Below, in pieces: positions 43,458 through 52,245 of a DNA stretch of 64,000 nucleotides; the stretch's first letter is position 1, and each line of letters opens with the position of its first letter. The stretch spans positions 1 to 64,000 of the forward strand of contig NZ_VOSW01000043.1 of the NCBI RefSeq assembly GCF_009690905.1. Reading direction: 5' to 3'. The notes below the pieces were generated by a model, which was given only the letters and a program-made list of their open reading frames with translations, did not search any database and had not been told where the DNA came from. This stretch comes from Paraburkholderia madseniana (GTDB lineage: Bacteria; Pseudomonadota; Gammaproteobacteria; Burkholderiales; Burkholderiaceae). A program made the position numbers and the translations under genes.

Positions 43458-46400
43458 GCCTGATGGAACGGTTCATCAAACGGCGCATTGCGACCAGTTT
43501 TCTTGCTATCGCGGTGCTGCTGGCGGGCGCGGTGGCGTATTTCCTGCTGCCGGTCGCGCCCTTGCCACAAGTCGACTTTCCGACCATTCAGGTCGTGGCG
43601 AAGTTGCCGGGTGCGAGCGCCGAGACCATGGCGACTTCGGTAGCGACGCCACTCGAACGACAACTCTCGCTGATCGCGGGCATCACGCAGATGACGTCGT
43701 CGAGCTCGCTGGGCACGACCAACATCGCGGTGCAATTCGACTTGTCGCGCGATATCAACGGCGCGGCGCAGGACGTGCAGACGGCGATCAACGCGGCCGG
43801 CGGCACCTTGCCGAAGAATCTGCCGAACCCGCCGACCTATGAAAAGGTCAACCCGGCCGACTTCACCTTGCTGTCACTCGCGCTGACGTCGCCTTCGCTC
43901 ACGCTCACGCAACTCGACAGCTACGCCGAAGACTATCTGGCGCAGCAGATCTCGCAGATGCCCGGCGTCGGCCTGGTCGATTTTCACGGCCAGCAGCGGC
44001 CTGCCGTACGCATCCAGCTCGATCCCGACAAGCTCACCGCGCGTGGCCTCACGCTGGAAGATGTGCGCTCGATCGTCGGCGTGCAGACGGTGAATGCACC
44101 CAAGGGCAGCCTGAACGGCCCGGATCGCTCGGTGATTTTCAACGCCACCGACCAGATCACGACCGCCTCCGAGTATCGCGATCTTGTGATCGCGTACAAG
44201 AACGGCGCGCCGATTCGCGTATCGGATCTCGGCACCGTTCTGAACGCCGCCGAAGACAACCAGCAGGCCGCGTGGCTTCAGCACGAACGCGCGATCATCC
44301 TCGATATTCACAAGCAGCCTGGCTACAACGTCGTGCAGACGATTGCCAACATCAAGGCGAAGCTGCCTGCGCTGGAAGCGACGCTGCCCGCCGCCGCGCA
44401 TCTGCATGTCGTGGGCGATCGCACGCAAACCATCAATGCGTCGGTGCACGACGTGCAGTTCACGCTGATGCTGACGGTCGCGCTGGTCGTGATGGTCATC
44501 TTCTCGTTTCTGCGCAACGTGTGGGCGACGATCATTCCGAGCCTGACGATTCCTTTGTCGCTGGTCGCTACGTTCGGCGTGATGTATCTGCTCGGCTATA
44601 GCCTCGACAATCTGTCGCTGATGGGGTTGACCATCGCGGTGGGTTTCGTGGTGGACGATGCGATCGTCGTGATCGAAAACGTGATGCGGCATGTCGAGGA
44701 AGGCGTGCCGCGCATGAAAGCCGCGCTGCTCGGCGTGATGGAAGTGCGCTTCACCATTATCTCGATGACGATCTCGCTGATCGCGGTGTTCATTCCGATC
44801 CTGTTGATGGGCGGCATTGTCGGACGCCTGTTCCGCGAATTCGCGGTGACAGTGAGCGCGGCGATCCTGATGTCGGCGCTGGTCTCGCTGACCGTCACGC
44901 CGATGCTATGCGGCTGGCTGATCCGCTCGCCTGAGCCGGATGACACAGGGCGGATGCGCAAGCTTGAAGCCTGGCTCGAACGAGGCTTTGTCGCGGTGGA
45001 GCGGCGTTACGAGCGAGGTCTCGATTGGGTGTTGAATTGGCCGAAACTGATGCTTGGCGTGACGATCGCGACGATCGTCGCGACTATCGCGCTGTTCGTC
45101 GTGATCCCGAAGGGCTTCTTCCCGCAGGAAGACTCCGGTTTGATCATGGGTGTCGCGCAGGCCGCGCCGGATATTTCCCCGCGCGCGATGTCTTTGAAAA
45201 TGCAGCAACTGGGCAATATTATCGAAGCCGATCCCGCCGTCGATAACGTCTACTACTGGATGGGTGCAAATCCGACCGTGAGCCAGGGCCGCGTGATGAT
45301 CAACCTGAAAGCGTTCGGTCAGCGCAAGGACAGCGCCGCGCAGGTGCTCAATCGCCTGAAACCGCAACTGGCGAAGGTGATGGGCATTTCCTTGTCGATG
45401 CAGGTCCGCCAGGATATTCAGGTGGGCGGCCGCATCAGCGCCGCGCAGTATCAGTACACGCTTCAGGACCCCGATATCAATGAACTTAATCATTGGGCGG
45501 GCGTACTAACCGATAAGCTGTCGAAGCTCCCGCAACTCGCCGACGTCACTTCGGATCAGCAAGCGGCAGCCACCAGCGCTACGCTCGTGATCGACCGCAG
45601 CACGGCTTCGCGTTTCGGTATTACTGCTCAAGCCATCGACGACACGCTATACGACGCGTTCGGTCAACGGCAGATCGCGACGCTGTTCACACAGTTGAAC
45701 CAGTACCACGTTGTCGAAGAAGTCGATCCGGGCTTCCAGTTGACCACCGATGCGCTCGCGCACCTCTACGTGCGTTCGCCGCTGACGAATGAACTGGTGC
45801 CGCTCAACACGCTCGCAAAGATCGAAAACAACGTCTCGCCGATTTCCGTGAATCACCAGGGGTTGTTCCCGGCCGTGACGATCTCGTTCAATCTGGCGCC
45901 GGGGCAATCGCTCGGCAATGCCGTGACGGCGATTCGCCAGGCCGAAGTCGCGGCAGGCAAACCCGACAGTTTGACGGGCTCGTTCCAGGGCACGGCGCAG
46001 GCGTTTCAGGCGTCGCTCGCGAGCGAACCGTATCTGATCGCCGCGGCGCTGGTGGTGGTGTATCTGATTCTCGGCATTCTGTACGAAAGCGCGATTCATC
46101 CGCTCACCATTATTTCGACGCTGCCCTCGGCGGGTGTGGGCGCGTTGCTGGCGCTGATGCTGTGCGGCCAGGATCTCTCGATCATGGGGATGATCGGCAT
46201 CATTCTGCTGATTGGTATCGTGAAGAAAAACGCCATCATGATGATCGATTTCGCGCTTGTGGCCGAGCGTGAGCAAGGCTTATCGCCGCGCGAGGCGATC
46301 CGTCAGGCGTGCGTACTGCGCTTCCGGCCGATCATGATGACGACGCTCGCCGCGCTGTTTGGCGCCCTGCCGCTCGCGCTCGGCCACGGCGCGGGGGCGG

Positions 46401-46567
46401 AATTGCGTGTCCCGCTGGGTATTGCGATTGTCGGCGGCCTGATCGTTTCGCAGATGCTGACGCTTTTCACGACGCCGGTGGTGCATCTGTGGTTCGATCG
46501 TCTGTCCCATTGGCTGGCGAAACGGCGCGCGAAAGGCGGCATGCTCGAGCGTGAACCGGTAGGTTGA
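43454..46567 (+). CDS. RND efflux inner-membrane permease, MdtB/MdtC-like
   Basis: A 1037-residue RND pump. The N-terminus FIKRRIATSFLAIAVLLAG and early VDFPTIQVVAKLPGASAETMATSVATPLE are typical of MdtB/C-type drug pumps. TM4 carries the proton-relay aspartates in GFVVDDAIVVIENV, and the second half shows the matching LIGIVKKNAIMMIDFAL. GYSLDNLSLMGL and the large periplasmic loops are intact. A single permease is present, whereas MdtBC uses two. Substrate range is unknown. Confidence 0.93.
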   Translation: MSLMERFIKRRIATSFLAIAVLLAGAVAYFLLPVAPLPQVDFPTIQVVAKLPGASAETMATSVATPLERQLSLIAGITQMTSSSSLGTTNIAVQFDLSRDINGAAQDVQTAINAAGGTLPKNLPNPPTYEKVNPADFTLLSLALTSPSLTLTQLDSYAEDYLAQQISQMPGVGLVDFHGQQRPAVRIQLDPDKLTARGLTLEDVRSIVGVQTVNAPKGSLNGPDRSVIFNATDQITTASEYRDLVIAYKNGAPIRVSDLGTVLNAAEDNQQAAWLQHERAIILDIHKQPGYNVVQTIANIKAKLPALEATLPAAAHLHVVGDRTQTINASVHDVQFTLMLTVALVVMVIFSFLRNVWATIIPSLTIPLSLVATFGVMYLLGYSLDNLSLMGLTIAVGFVVDDAIVVIENVMRHVEEGVPRMKAALLGVMEVRFTIISMTISLIAVFIPILLMGGIVGRLFREFAVTVSAAILMSALVSLTVTPMLCGWLIRSPEPDDTGRMRKLEAWLERGFVAVERRYERGLDWVLNWPKLMLGVTIATIVATIALFVVIPKGFFPQEDSGLIMGVAQAAPDISPRAMSLKMQQLGNIIEADPAVDNVYYWMGANPTVSQGRVMINLKAFGQRKDSAAQVLNRLKPQLAKVMGISLSMQVRQDIQVGGRISAAQYQYTLQDPDINELNHWAGVLTDKLSKLPQLADVTSDQQAAATSATLVIDRSTASRFGITAQAIDDTLYDAFGQRQIATLFTQLNQYHVVEEVDPGFQLTTDALAHLYVRSPLTNELVPLNTLAKIENNVSPISVNHQGLFPAVTISFNLAPGQSLGNAVTAIRQAEVAAGKPDSLTGSFQGTAQAFQASLASEPYLIAAALVVVYLILGILYESAIHPLTIISTLPSAGVGALLALMLCGQDLSIMGMIGIILLIGIVKKNAIMMIDFALVAEREQGLSPREAIRQACVLRFRPIMMTTLAALFGALPLALGHGAGAELRVPLGIAIVGGLIVSQMLTLFTTPVVHLWFDRLSHWLAKRRAKGGMLEREPVG

Positions 46568-46667
46568 GCGCCGACGGCGCGCAACGCGGTGCATAGCGGC
46601 CGGTGCTTGACTGCCGGCGCGCTCACCCTGCTCAGCGTGTCGTCTCGGCACGCATTCCAATTCTGCG

Positions 46668-46696
46668 GGACCGCCGCCGATCCGGCGCGGCGGTCC
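46668..46696. terminator. Bidirectional stem-loop between the RND operon and the convergent small gene
   Basis: GGACCGCCGC (46668-46677) and GCGGCGGTCC (46687-46696) form a perfect 10-bp stem with a 9-nt loop, sitting between convergent genes. No long T tract. Confidence 0.6.
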
Positions 46697-46725
46697 TTAC
46701 CCTCCGGCTGAACTTCCTGAGTGCG

Positions 46726-47034
46726 TTAGTGCACTTTGGCTGCGGCCTCCTTGGCGAGCAGGCGTTGCGCCTGTTGATCGCCCTTTCCTGCTTCCTGCGC
46801 GGTTTGAACCGACGTCTCGCTTGCTTCGGCCAACAAAGCACGTGCGGCGCTGCTGATGTTGACCGTATACGACGACGCTGACGAAGCGGACGACGCGGGC
46901 GTGCTGGTGCTCGACCCCGTAGCCGAAGAGGCGCTCGTGCCCGATGCCGGGGCGCTAGACGCTGAACTCGAGGTAGACGCGGCGGATGAAGCCGCTGCTT
47001 GTGCGGCGTTTTGACCGATTGCCTGAATGGACAT
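46726..47034 (-). CDS. Small Ala/Ser-rich low-complexity protein
   Basis: A 102-residue protein, MSIQAIGQNAAQAAASSAA..., started at 47034 behind a good GGGAG site rather than at an earlier ATG. The first half is Ser/Ala/Thr/Gly low-complexity, and the rest has a VNISSAARALLAEA segment, similar to flagellar-associated or DUF-type short proteins in Burkholderia. No signal peptide. Function unknown. Confidence 0.6.
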   Translation of the reverse strand: MSIQAIGQNAAQAAASSAASTSSSASSAPASGTSASSATGSSTSTPASSASSASSYTVNISSAARALLAEASETSVQTAQEAGKGDQQAQRLLAKEAAAKVH

Positions 47035-47385
47035 CCCAATCTCCCGATAGAGAAAATACGTGTGTACTGCGTTCTGTCTATCGGCCTCGATTCGGAGTGC
47101 TTGAGCAGTATATTTTTTCAAACTTTCCATCTTCTTAAGGATCTCTTAAGGAGAGGTAAAAATGCCAAACGGTTCTCGCCCGCATTCGGCACAGACTGGC
47201 AGCAAGAACACTAATAGCGACGAACTTTGCAGACGCCTGGAGGCATACCAGTCGGCGTAGTTTTACGCGCCGTCACCGTTCAGTCATGCGCGCATGTTTC
47301 CATATATTTCGTTTCATTACCGGGTGCCTGGCATATGCCGGTGCCTCTGCCTTTCCCGATCGCATACCTGTTTTCGGAGACGAAC
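47035..47385. other. Divergent promoter region between the Ala/Ser-rich gene and the propeller gene
   Basis: About 350 bp, part of it AT-rich (TATATTTTTTCAAACT near 47110) with two CTTAAGG strings (47133 and 47145). No gene recognised. Confidence 0.45.
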
Positions 47386-48474
47386 ATGCCCAGCATTCGA
47401 TCTGCTTACGCAGTAAGCCGCATTTTTAGTTGCACCGCACTAGCGTTCACCGCCTTCAGTTTCGCGGCTGGCGGCGCCAACGCACAAACGGCGGCGAAGC
47501 CGTTAGTCACTCCGGGTTTTAGCATAACCGTGTTCGCGGCGGGTTCCGGCGGGTTGATGAGCGCACCGGATTCACTGGCCGTGCTCGATGGTCACGTTTG
47601 GGTTGGCTATGCGAATAACGGCGCACCAGATGGCTCGAACGGCGCGATGAGCGTGATTGTTGAATACGCGCAAGACGGCAGTGTCGTGAAGACTTATCAA
47701 GTCCCGGGACACAACGATGGCCTGAAGATCAATCCGTATACTCGCGAGATCTGGGCGATGCAGAATGAGGATGCGAATCCAAACCTCGTCATCATTAATC
47801 CCTCGACCGGCCAGGCATCCAAACCGTATTCCTTTGGCAAGACGCTGCACGGCGGCGGTTACGATGACATCGTGTTCAAGGACGGCCAGGCCTACTTCAG
47901 CGCGTCCAATCCCACCCTTAACAGTAGCGGCAAGAATATGGGGCCCGCGATTGTCCGCGTTGTGCACCTTGATGCGAGCACCTACACAATCGACGTCACT
48001 CCGGTAATGCGCGGCACATTGGACGCCAGCAACATTCCGTTTGGCACGGTGGCGAACCTGACCCTGACCGATCCGGATTCAATGACGCTGACGCCGTCGG
48101 GTGATGTACTGCTCGATGATCAGGGAGATGGTCAGCTTGTCTTGTTGCGCTCGTCGGGCGACGAACCGCGAGTGCAATATCTGCCGCTTCTCGGCAACGT
48201 GCAGGTGGACGACACGGTATTCGCCACTGCGCGACGGGGCTACCTGCTGGTGTCCGATACGAAGGCGAACGTGGTGTACAAGATTAGTGCCAATGTCTGG
48301 CAGCGCGACGCGGCGTTCTCCGCATCAACGGGCGTGGCCGCTACAAGTAGCACGCCGGCGGTGCCGGCTTATGTCGGCCAACTTGATCTGCGTAGCGGAG
48401 CACTCCTTCCTCTGGTGACCAATTTGGTAAGTCCGCACGGCATGGCCTTTGTATCGACAGACGACCAGCAGTAA
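47386..48474 (+). CDS. Exported beta-propeller protein (SMP-30/NHL-like), function unknown
   Basis: A 362-residue protein started at ATG 47386 (MPSIRSAYAVSR) with GGAG upstream. It has a signal peptide ending ANA-QTAAK and no lipobox. The mature part has the same blade motifs as the lipoprotein at 18998: GHNDGLKINPYTREIWAMQNEDANP, LHGGGYDDIVF, LTDPDSMTLTPSGDVLLDDQ and SPHGMAFV. They share motif order and spacing, so they are paralogues. The propeller may be a lactonase or binding domain; no residue assignment is safe. Confidence 0.78.
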   Translation: MPSIRSAYAVSRIFSCTALAFTAFSFAAGGANAQTAAKPLVTPGFSITVFAAGSGGLMSAPDSLAVLDGHVWVGYANNGAPDGSNGAMSVIVEYAQDGSVVKTYQVPGHNDGLKINPYTREIWAMQNEDANPNLVIINPSTGQASKPYSFGKTLHGGGYDDIVFKDGQAYFSASNPTLNSSGKNMGPAIVRVVHLDASTYTIDVTPVMRGTLDASNIPFGTVANLTLTDPDSMTLTPSGDVLLDDQGDGQLVLLRSSGDEPRVQYLPLLGNVQVDDTVFATARRGYLLVSDTKANVVYKISANVWQRDAAFSASTGVAATSSTPAVPAYVGQLDLRSGALLPLVTNLVSPHGMAFVSTDDQQ

Positions 48475-48613
48475 CGGCCGCGCGTTGATTGCAGGATGAC
48501 GTGGTCGCCGTAAGCAATTCTGCGGCGATTGCGTTGGCCGAACGCGCGATTGTCCCCTGGAGCGGACGCGGTCATGGAGGTAGCGCCATCCGCTTGCCGA
48601 CCGTATCTCTTCC

Positions 48614-50173
48614 TCAAGCGATTCCCAGTGCCTGCAATATGGGTAGATGTATTTCAGCAAAGCGATTCGCTTTCGCAATCAGATCGTCGCGGGTGTTCAG
48701 CGGGCTAACGGAAACTCCTTCCATGGCGTGAGCCGGCGTGGGGTTCCTGTGCAAAGCAGCTTCGGCGAATTCGGCCCACTGTGTGGGTTCCCTTAAATGA
48801 CGTCGCCTTGCCAACAGGAAGAGCTGTGGCACACGGGGAATCAAAACACCCGATCCGGACACGGGACTGACCAGAAATTGTACGTCCCCATGCTGGAGCG
48901 CCTGCTCGCAAATGGCGGCGTTCAGCCTGTCCGACGACGGACGAGCCAGATTAACGTGCGCCTCGTCCTGTACATTCAGCAACACGCCGGCCCCCACTAA
49001 CAATGTCACGGCCTTGACGATGAGGGGGAGTGTAATCCCACGTCCGCGGACGCTGTTTTCGATATCGGAGAGACGTGCGGGGTGATGGCTGGCAAGCGCG
49101 TCGAGAATCGGACCATATGAGCTTTCCGGTAGCGTCGCTTCTCCCAGCGCTCCGCGCACCTTCAGCAAGACCGCAGCCCTCGGCAGCGCCAGCATGACGC
49201 GATGCGCGCGCAGCGCCGTCTGCTGCACCTCGTCACCGAGCGTCCGGCTCCCTTTGACCCAATAATCTCGCCGCATCGACCGGTTGATGCAAAAGTCTCG
49301 TACGGTCTCCCGTAAAGCGGTATCCGGAATGCCCACCAACAAGGCGCGTTGAGCTGGGTTGAGATTGATCTCGTCGACGTGATCGCGATAGTCCGCAGAA
49401 CAGCCATAGGTCAAACCGCTCGCGGCAAGCGATGATGTGACCTGCGAGAAAGTCATGGGCTGCCAGTCACGATTGAAATATTCATGCGCGAGGTAGTGCG
49501 TGTTCTCGTTGCACAATGCGTCGACACGTTCAGCCAGCTGCGGGTTGACCACTGCGTAGCCGGGTTGCGTCGCAACCACGGTCTTTACGAAGTCTAACGC
49601 CGCTGCAATGTGCGTCTGGACTTGCGTTTCGGCGGGCACGCCGCCGTGGGCATTCAACCTCGCGCTCGCCTGGAAATGACAGTTCATCAATTCGCGCACG
49701 GGCAACATCGTGGCCCACCCGGGCTGGGTGTTATAGCTCATATACACGACGCCGCCGTCATTGAGTTTGCGTCGTATGAAATCGGCAATGAGCGCACGGT
49801 TTTCGTCGGAAATCCAGCTCCAGATGCCGTGCATGCCAATGAAATCAAATTTCGGCAATTCGTCTCGCCTGCAAAATTCTGCGAAGCTTTCGGCGAACAA
49901 GCTTGCCTGCGATCCGGCGCACTGTGTCAATTGCCGTGCAAAGCTCGCATGAGACGGGTTGAAGTCAGTACCGAACCATCTTGTAGCTGACCCGGCTGCG
50001 TGGATATTCACGCTGACGCCGTGGCCGAATCCCAGTTCGCAGGCGGTACGCAGGGCCGGAGGGGCGAATCCCGACTGTAGTAACGGAAGTCTAAGGCGCA
50101 GCGGATCCAGTTCGTCGCAATAGCCATACGTGTACGCAATACCATCAATGCTGCCGGCTTCCCACTCACTCAC
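48614..50173 (-). CDS. Class I SAM methyltransferase with a methyltransferase-regulatory domain
   Basis: A 519-residue protein. The N-terminal SAM domain shows motif I ACELGFGHG near 45-52, followed by FDFIGMHGIWSWISDENR and GGVVYMSYNTQPGW. The middle segment (about 200-330) with NENTHYLAHEYFNRDWQPMTFSQV is the methyltransferase-regulatory type module, and the C-terminal 150 residues look like a winged-helix or multi-helical domain. Such proteins are often found near glycosylation or cell-surface loci; no partners are seen here. Its target is unknown. Confidence 0.82.
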   Translation of the reverse strand: MSEWEAGSIDGIAYTYGYCDELDPLRLRLPLLQSGFAPPALRTACELGFGHGVSVNIHAAGSATRWFGTDFNPSHASFARQLTQCAGSQASLFAESFAEFCRRDELPKFDFIGMHGIWSWISDENRALIADFIRRKLNDGGVVYMSYNTQPGWATMLPVRELMNCHFQASARLNAHGGVPAETQVQTHIAAALDFVKTVVATQPGYAVVNPQLAERVDALCNENTHYLAHEYFNRDWQPMTFSQVTSSLAASGLTYGCSADYRDHVDEINLNPAQRALLVGIPDTALRETVRDFCINRSMRRDYWVKGSRTLGDEVQQTALRAHRVMLALPRAAVLLKVRGALGEATLPESSYGPILDALASHHPARLSDIENSVRGRGITLPLIVKAVTLLVGAGVLLNVQDEAHVNLARPSSDRLNAAICEQALQHGDVQFLVSPVSGSGVLIPRVPQLFLLARRRHLREPTQWAEFAEAALHRNPTPAHAMEGVSVSPLNTRDDLIAKANRFAEIHLPILQALGIA

Positions 50174-50535
50174 GTTCTAGCTCTCGTTTTCTTGAAGGAT
50201 CGCCGTGCTGGAACGGCGACTTCCCAACCCACTTTCAGCGGAGGCCGGGTGATACGGTCAACGTCACCGGGCGCGGATCGCCTCGCCGTCGGGTCGACGT
50301 GATGCGAAGCCTCTCATAGCGCGGACCTCTTTGTCTATTCACAGTCCGACGCCAGACATTCCTGCGTGGTTTCCCGCTCTGATAGCAAGTCCCTCAGGTT
50401 CTCATAAGGTAACGTCCCTTACATTCATTCGCCGACGGCGATGCCGCCCAACTGCTGGTCGGCTGATCCGGGATGAGGTTCGAGTCTTTGGTCATTCGAC
50501 ACACCTCGTTATCCAATCGACATTCGTCCTTCGAC
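50174..50535. other. Divergent region between the two methyltransferase genes
   Basis: No gene. The start of the right-hand gene lies in a longer open frame of no family resemblance. Confidence 0.4.
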
Positions 50536-51459
50536 ATGAATAGCTCCGACTCCCAGCCCCAATCCGATGTGTGGTCCGATTGGCTGTTACATATCCGGCA
50601 CGGAGATGATCCAACGCACGAACGAGCCCTCCATGTCGAACTCAAACACCATGTGGACCGCGTTCTGGCCGGCGCGAGGCTTACCCCTGGCATGACGCTC
50701 GCCGACATCGGTACCGGCGATGGGCTGATCGGTTTAAGCGCGATCGACCGCATAGGCCCATCGCTGCGCGTGCTTATGACGGATATTTCGGCACCTCTGC
50801 TTCGTCACACTGAAGCACTCGCAGTTCAGCGGAACATCCAGGATCAGTGCGTCTTCATCCAATGCTCCGCCGAATCGCTCGATGGCATTGAGGCTGGCAC
50901 TGTCGATGCAGTCACGACACGGGCCGTTCTCGCGTATGTCCCGGACAAGATGGTCGCCCTGCGGGAATTTCATCGGATTCTCAGGCCCGGTGGCCGGCTG
51001 TCGATCGCCGAACCGATTATGCGCGACGATGCAATCGAGGCAAGCTCGCTGCGGAAAATCGTTGAAGGTCTGCCCGAGAAAGCAGGGGACAACTTCTTCC
51101 ACCTGCTGCATCGCTGGAAATCCGCTCAGTTTCCCGATACTGACGAAAAAATTTCTGCGAATCCGATTGCCAACTACGGCGAACGCGATCTGGTCCGCTT
51201 CGCTTTAGATGCGGGGTTCGCGGATATTCATATGGAGTTTCACATTGATGTACGTCCCGCCGCGGTCACCTCCTGGGACGTGCTGCTTGGCAGCTCGCCG
51301 CACCCTTGGGCTCCGCGGCTCGGCGACATTCTCGCGACGCAGTTCACAGTGGACGAACGACTATTCTTCGAACAGATCCTCCGCCCGCAAGTTGAAGGTC
51401 GCCGATTGGTCACGGCCGAGCGCACCGCTTACCTTACCGCGCTAAAGTCTCTTCGCTGA
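50536..51459 (+). CDS. Class I SAM-dependent methyltransferase
   Basis: A 307-residue methyltransferase started at ATG 50536 (MNSSDSQPQSD). Motif I is LADIGTGDGLIGL (about 55-68), motif II-like RVLMTDISAPLL, post-motif AVTTRAVLAYVPDK and LRPGGRLSIAEPI. The C-terminal 100 residues are less typical. It may be co-transcribed with the MarR-like gene 89 bp downstream. The substrate is unknown; small-molecule O- or C-methylation is likely by analogy. Confidence 0.85.
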   Translation: MNSSDSQPQSDVWSDWLLHIRHGDDPTHERALHVELKHHVDRVLAGARLTPGMTLADIGTGDGLIGLSAIDRIGPSLRVLMTDISAPLLRHTEALAVQRNIQDQCVFIQCSAESLDGIEAGTVDAVTTRAVLAYVPDKMVALREFHRILRPGGRLSIAEPIMRDDAIEASSLRKIVEGLPEKAGDNFFHLLHRWKSAQFPDTDEKISANPIANYGERDLVRFALDAGFADIHMEFHIDVRPAAVTSWDVLLGSSPHPWAPRLGDILATQFTVDERLFFEQILRPQVEGRRLVTAERTAYLTALKSLR

Positions 51460-51548
51460 CGCACATAGCGGCTTCGATCACATGCGGTCCCCGTACCAAG
51501 TTGTATCCCGCTCGATTTCCGGAAATTCTGTAAACCCTTGAGTCGACG

Positions 51549-51950
51549 ATGTTAAGCGGCGACGTGACCTTCGCGCGTGTCATCTCTCTGTTCCATCTCC
51601 ATCACCACGATTCGCAGACCATTGCTGAACTGGCCGAGGCAACTGGCCTGAGTCATGCTGCGGCCAGTCGTATGGTCGACGGACTGTATCGGGAAGGCGT
51701 GGTGGATCGTCGGGAGGCGGCCGAGGATCGCAGGCAGAAGTGTGTTGAATTGACACCTGCTGGCTTGAAAAAAATCGAGGCCATGCGCCAGGTAACACCC
51801 GAGGCCTATGCCGAGATGATGGCGCAAGTGCCAAAGGAACTACGTATCAGGCTCGACGAGATCCTGATGGAGCTCGAGCCGTACGTGATCCCTTCTGAAC
51901 CAGAGCGGGGAGGCCGTCCGCGTAAACCCCGGTCGCGTCGCCAAAGCTGA
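51549..51950 (+). CDS. MarR-family transcriptional regulator, possibly N-terminally short
   Basis: A 133-residue regulator. The winged helix is clear: HDSQTIAELAEATGLSHAAASRMVDGLYREGVVDRREAAEDRRQKCVELTPAG. The dimerising N-terminal helix typical of MarR proteins is nearly absent: the frame closes with TAA seven codons upstream of ATG 51549, so no longer start exists. It may be a natural short form or a truncated gene. It follows the methyltransferase and may regulate that or the flavoprotein downstream. Confidence 0.7.
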   Translation: MLSGDVTFARVISLFHLHHHDSQTIAELAEATGLSHAAASRMVDGLYREGVVDRREAAEDRRQKCVELTPAGLKKIEAMRQVTPEAYAEMMAQVPKELRIRLDEILMELEPYVIPSEPERGGRPRKPRSRRQS

Positions 51951-52245
51951 GAAGGACGCGGCAACAATCGAATCGGCGGCAACGCTGGCCCGTTAGACCG
52001 CAGACACATAACGATTCACGAAGCGGCAGGGACCAGCCGCTTCAAGGCTTTTCGAATAGGCGCACTGCCATTACCATCCAGCGTGCGGGCGAGCCACCGC
52101 GTCTCGCGCACTTTACTGCGACCGAAATTCAGGTACACAATCAGCACGGATATTGCAGTTCGCAGTCTCCAGTCCTTTTGATTATTCGTGCCCTCAAGGT
52201 GCTCACCCGGGTCACAATCCGTGCCCACTCATTTGGAATCTCTCC

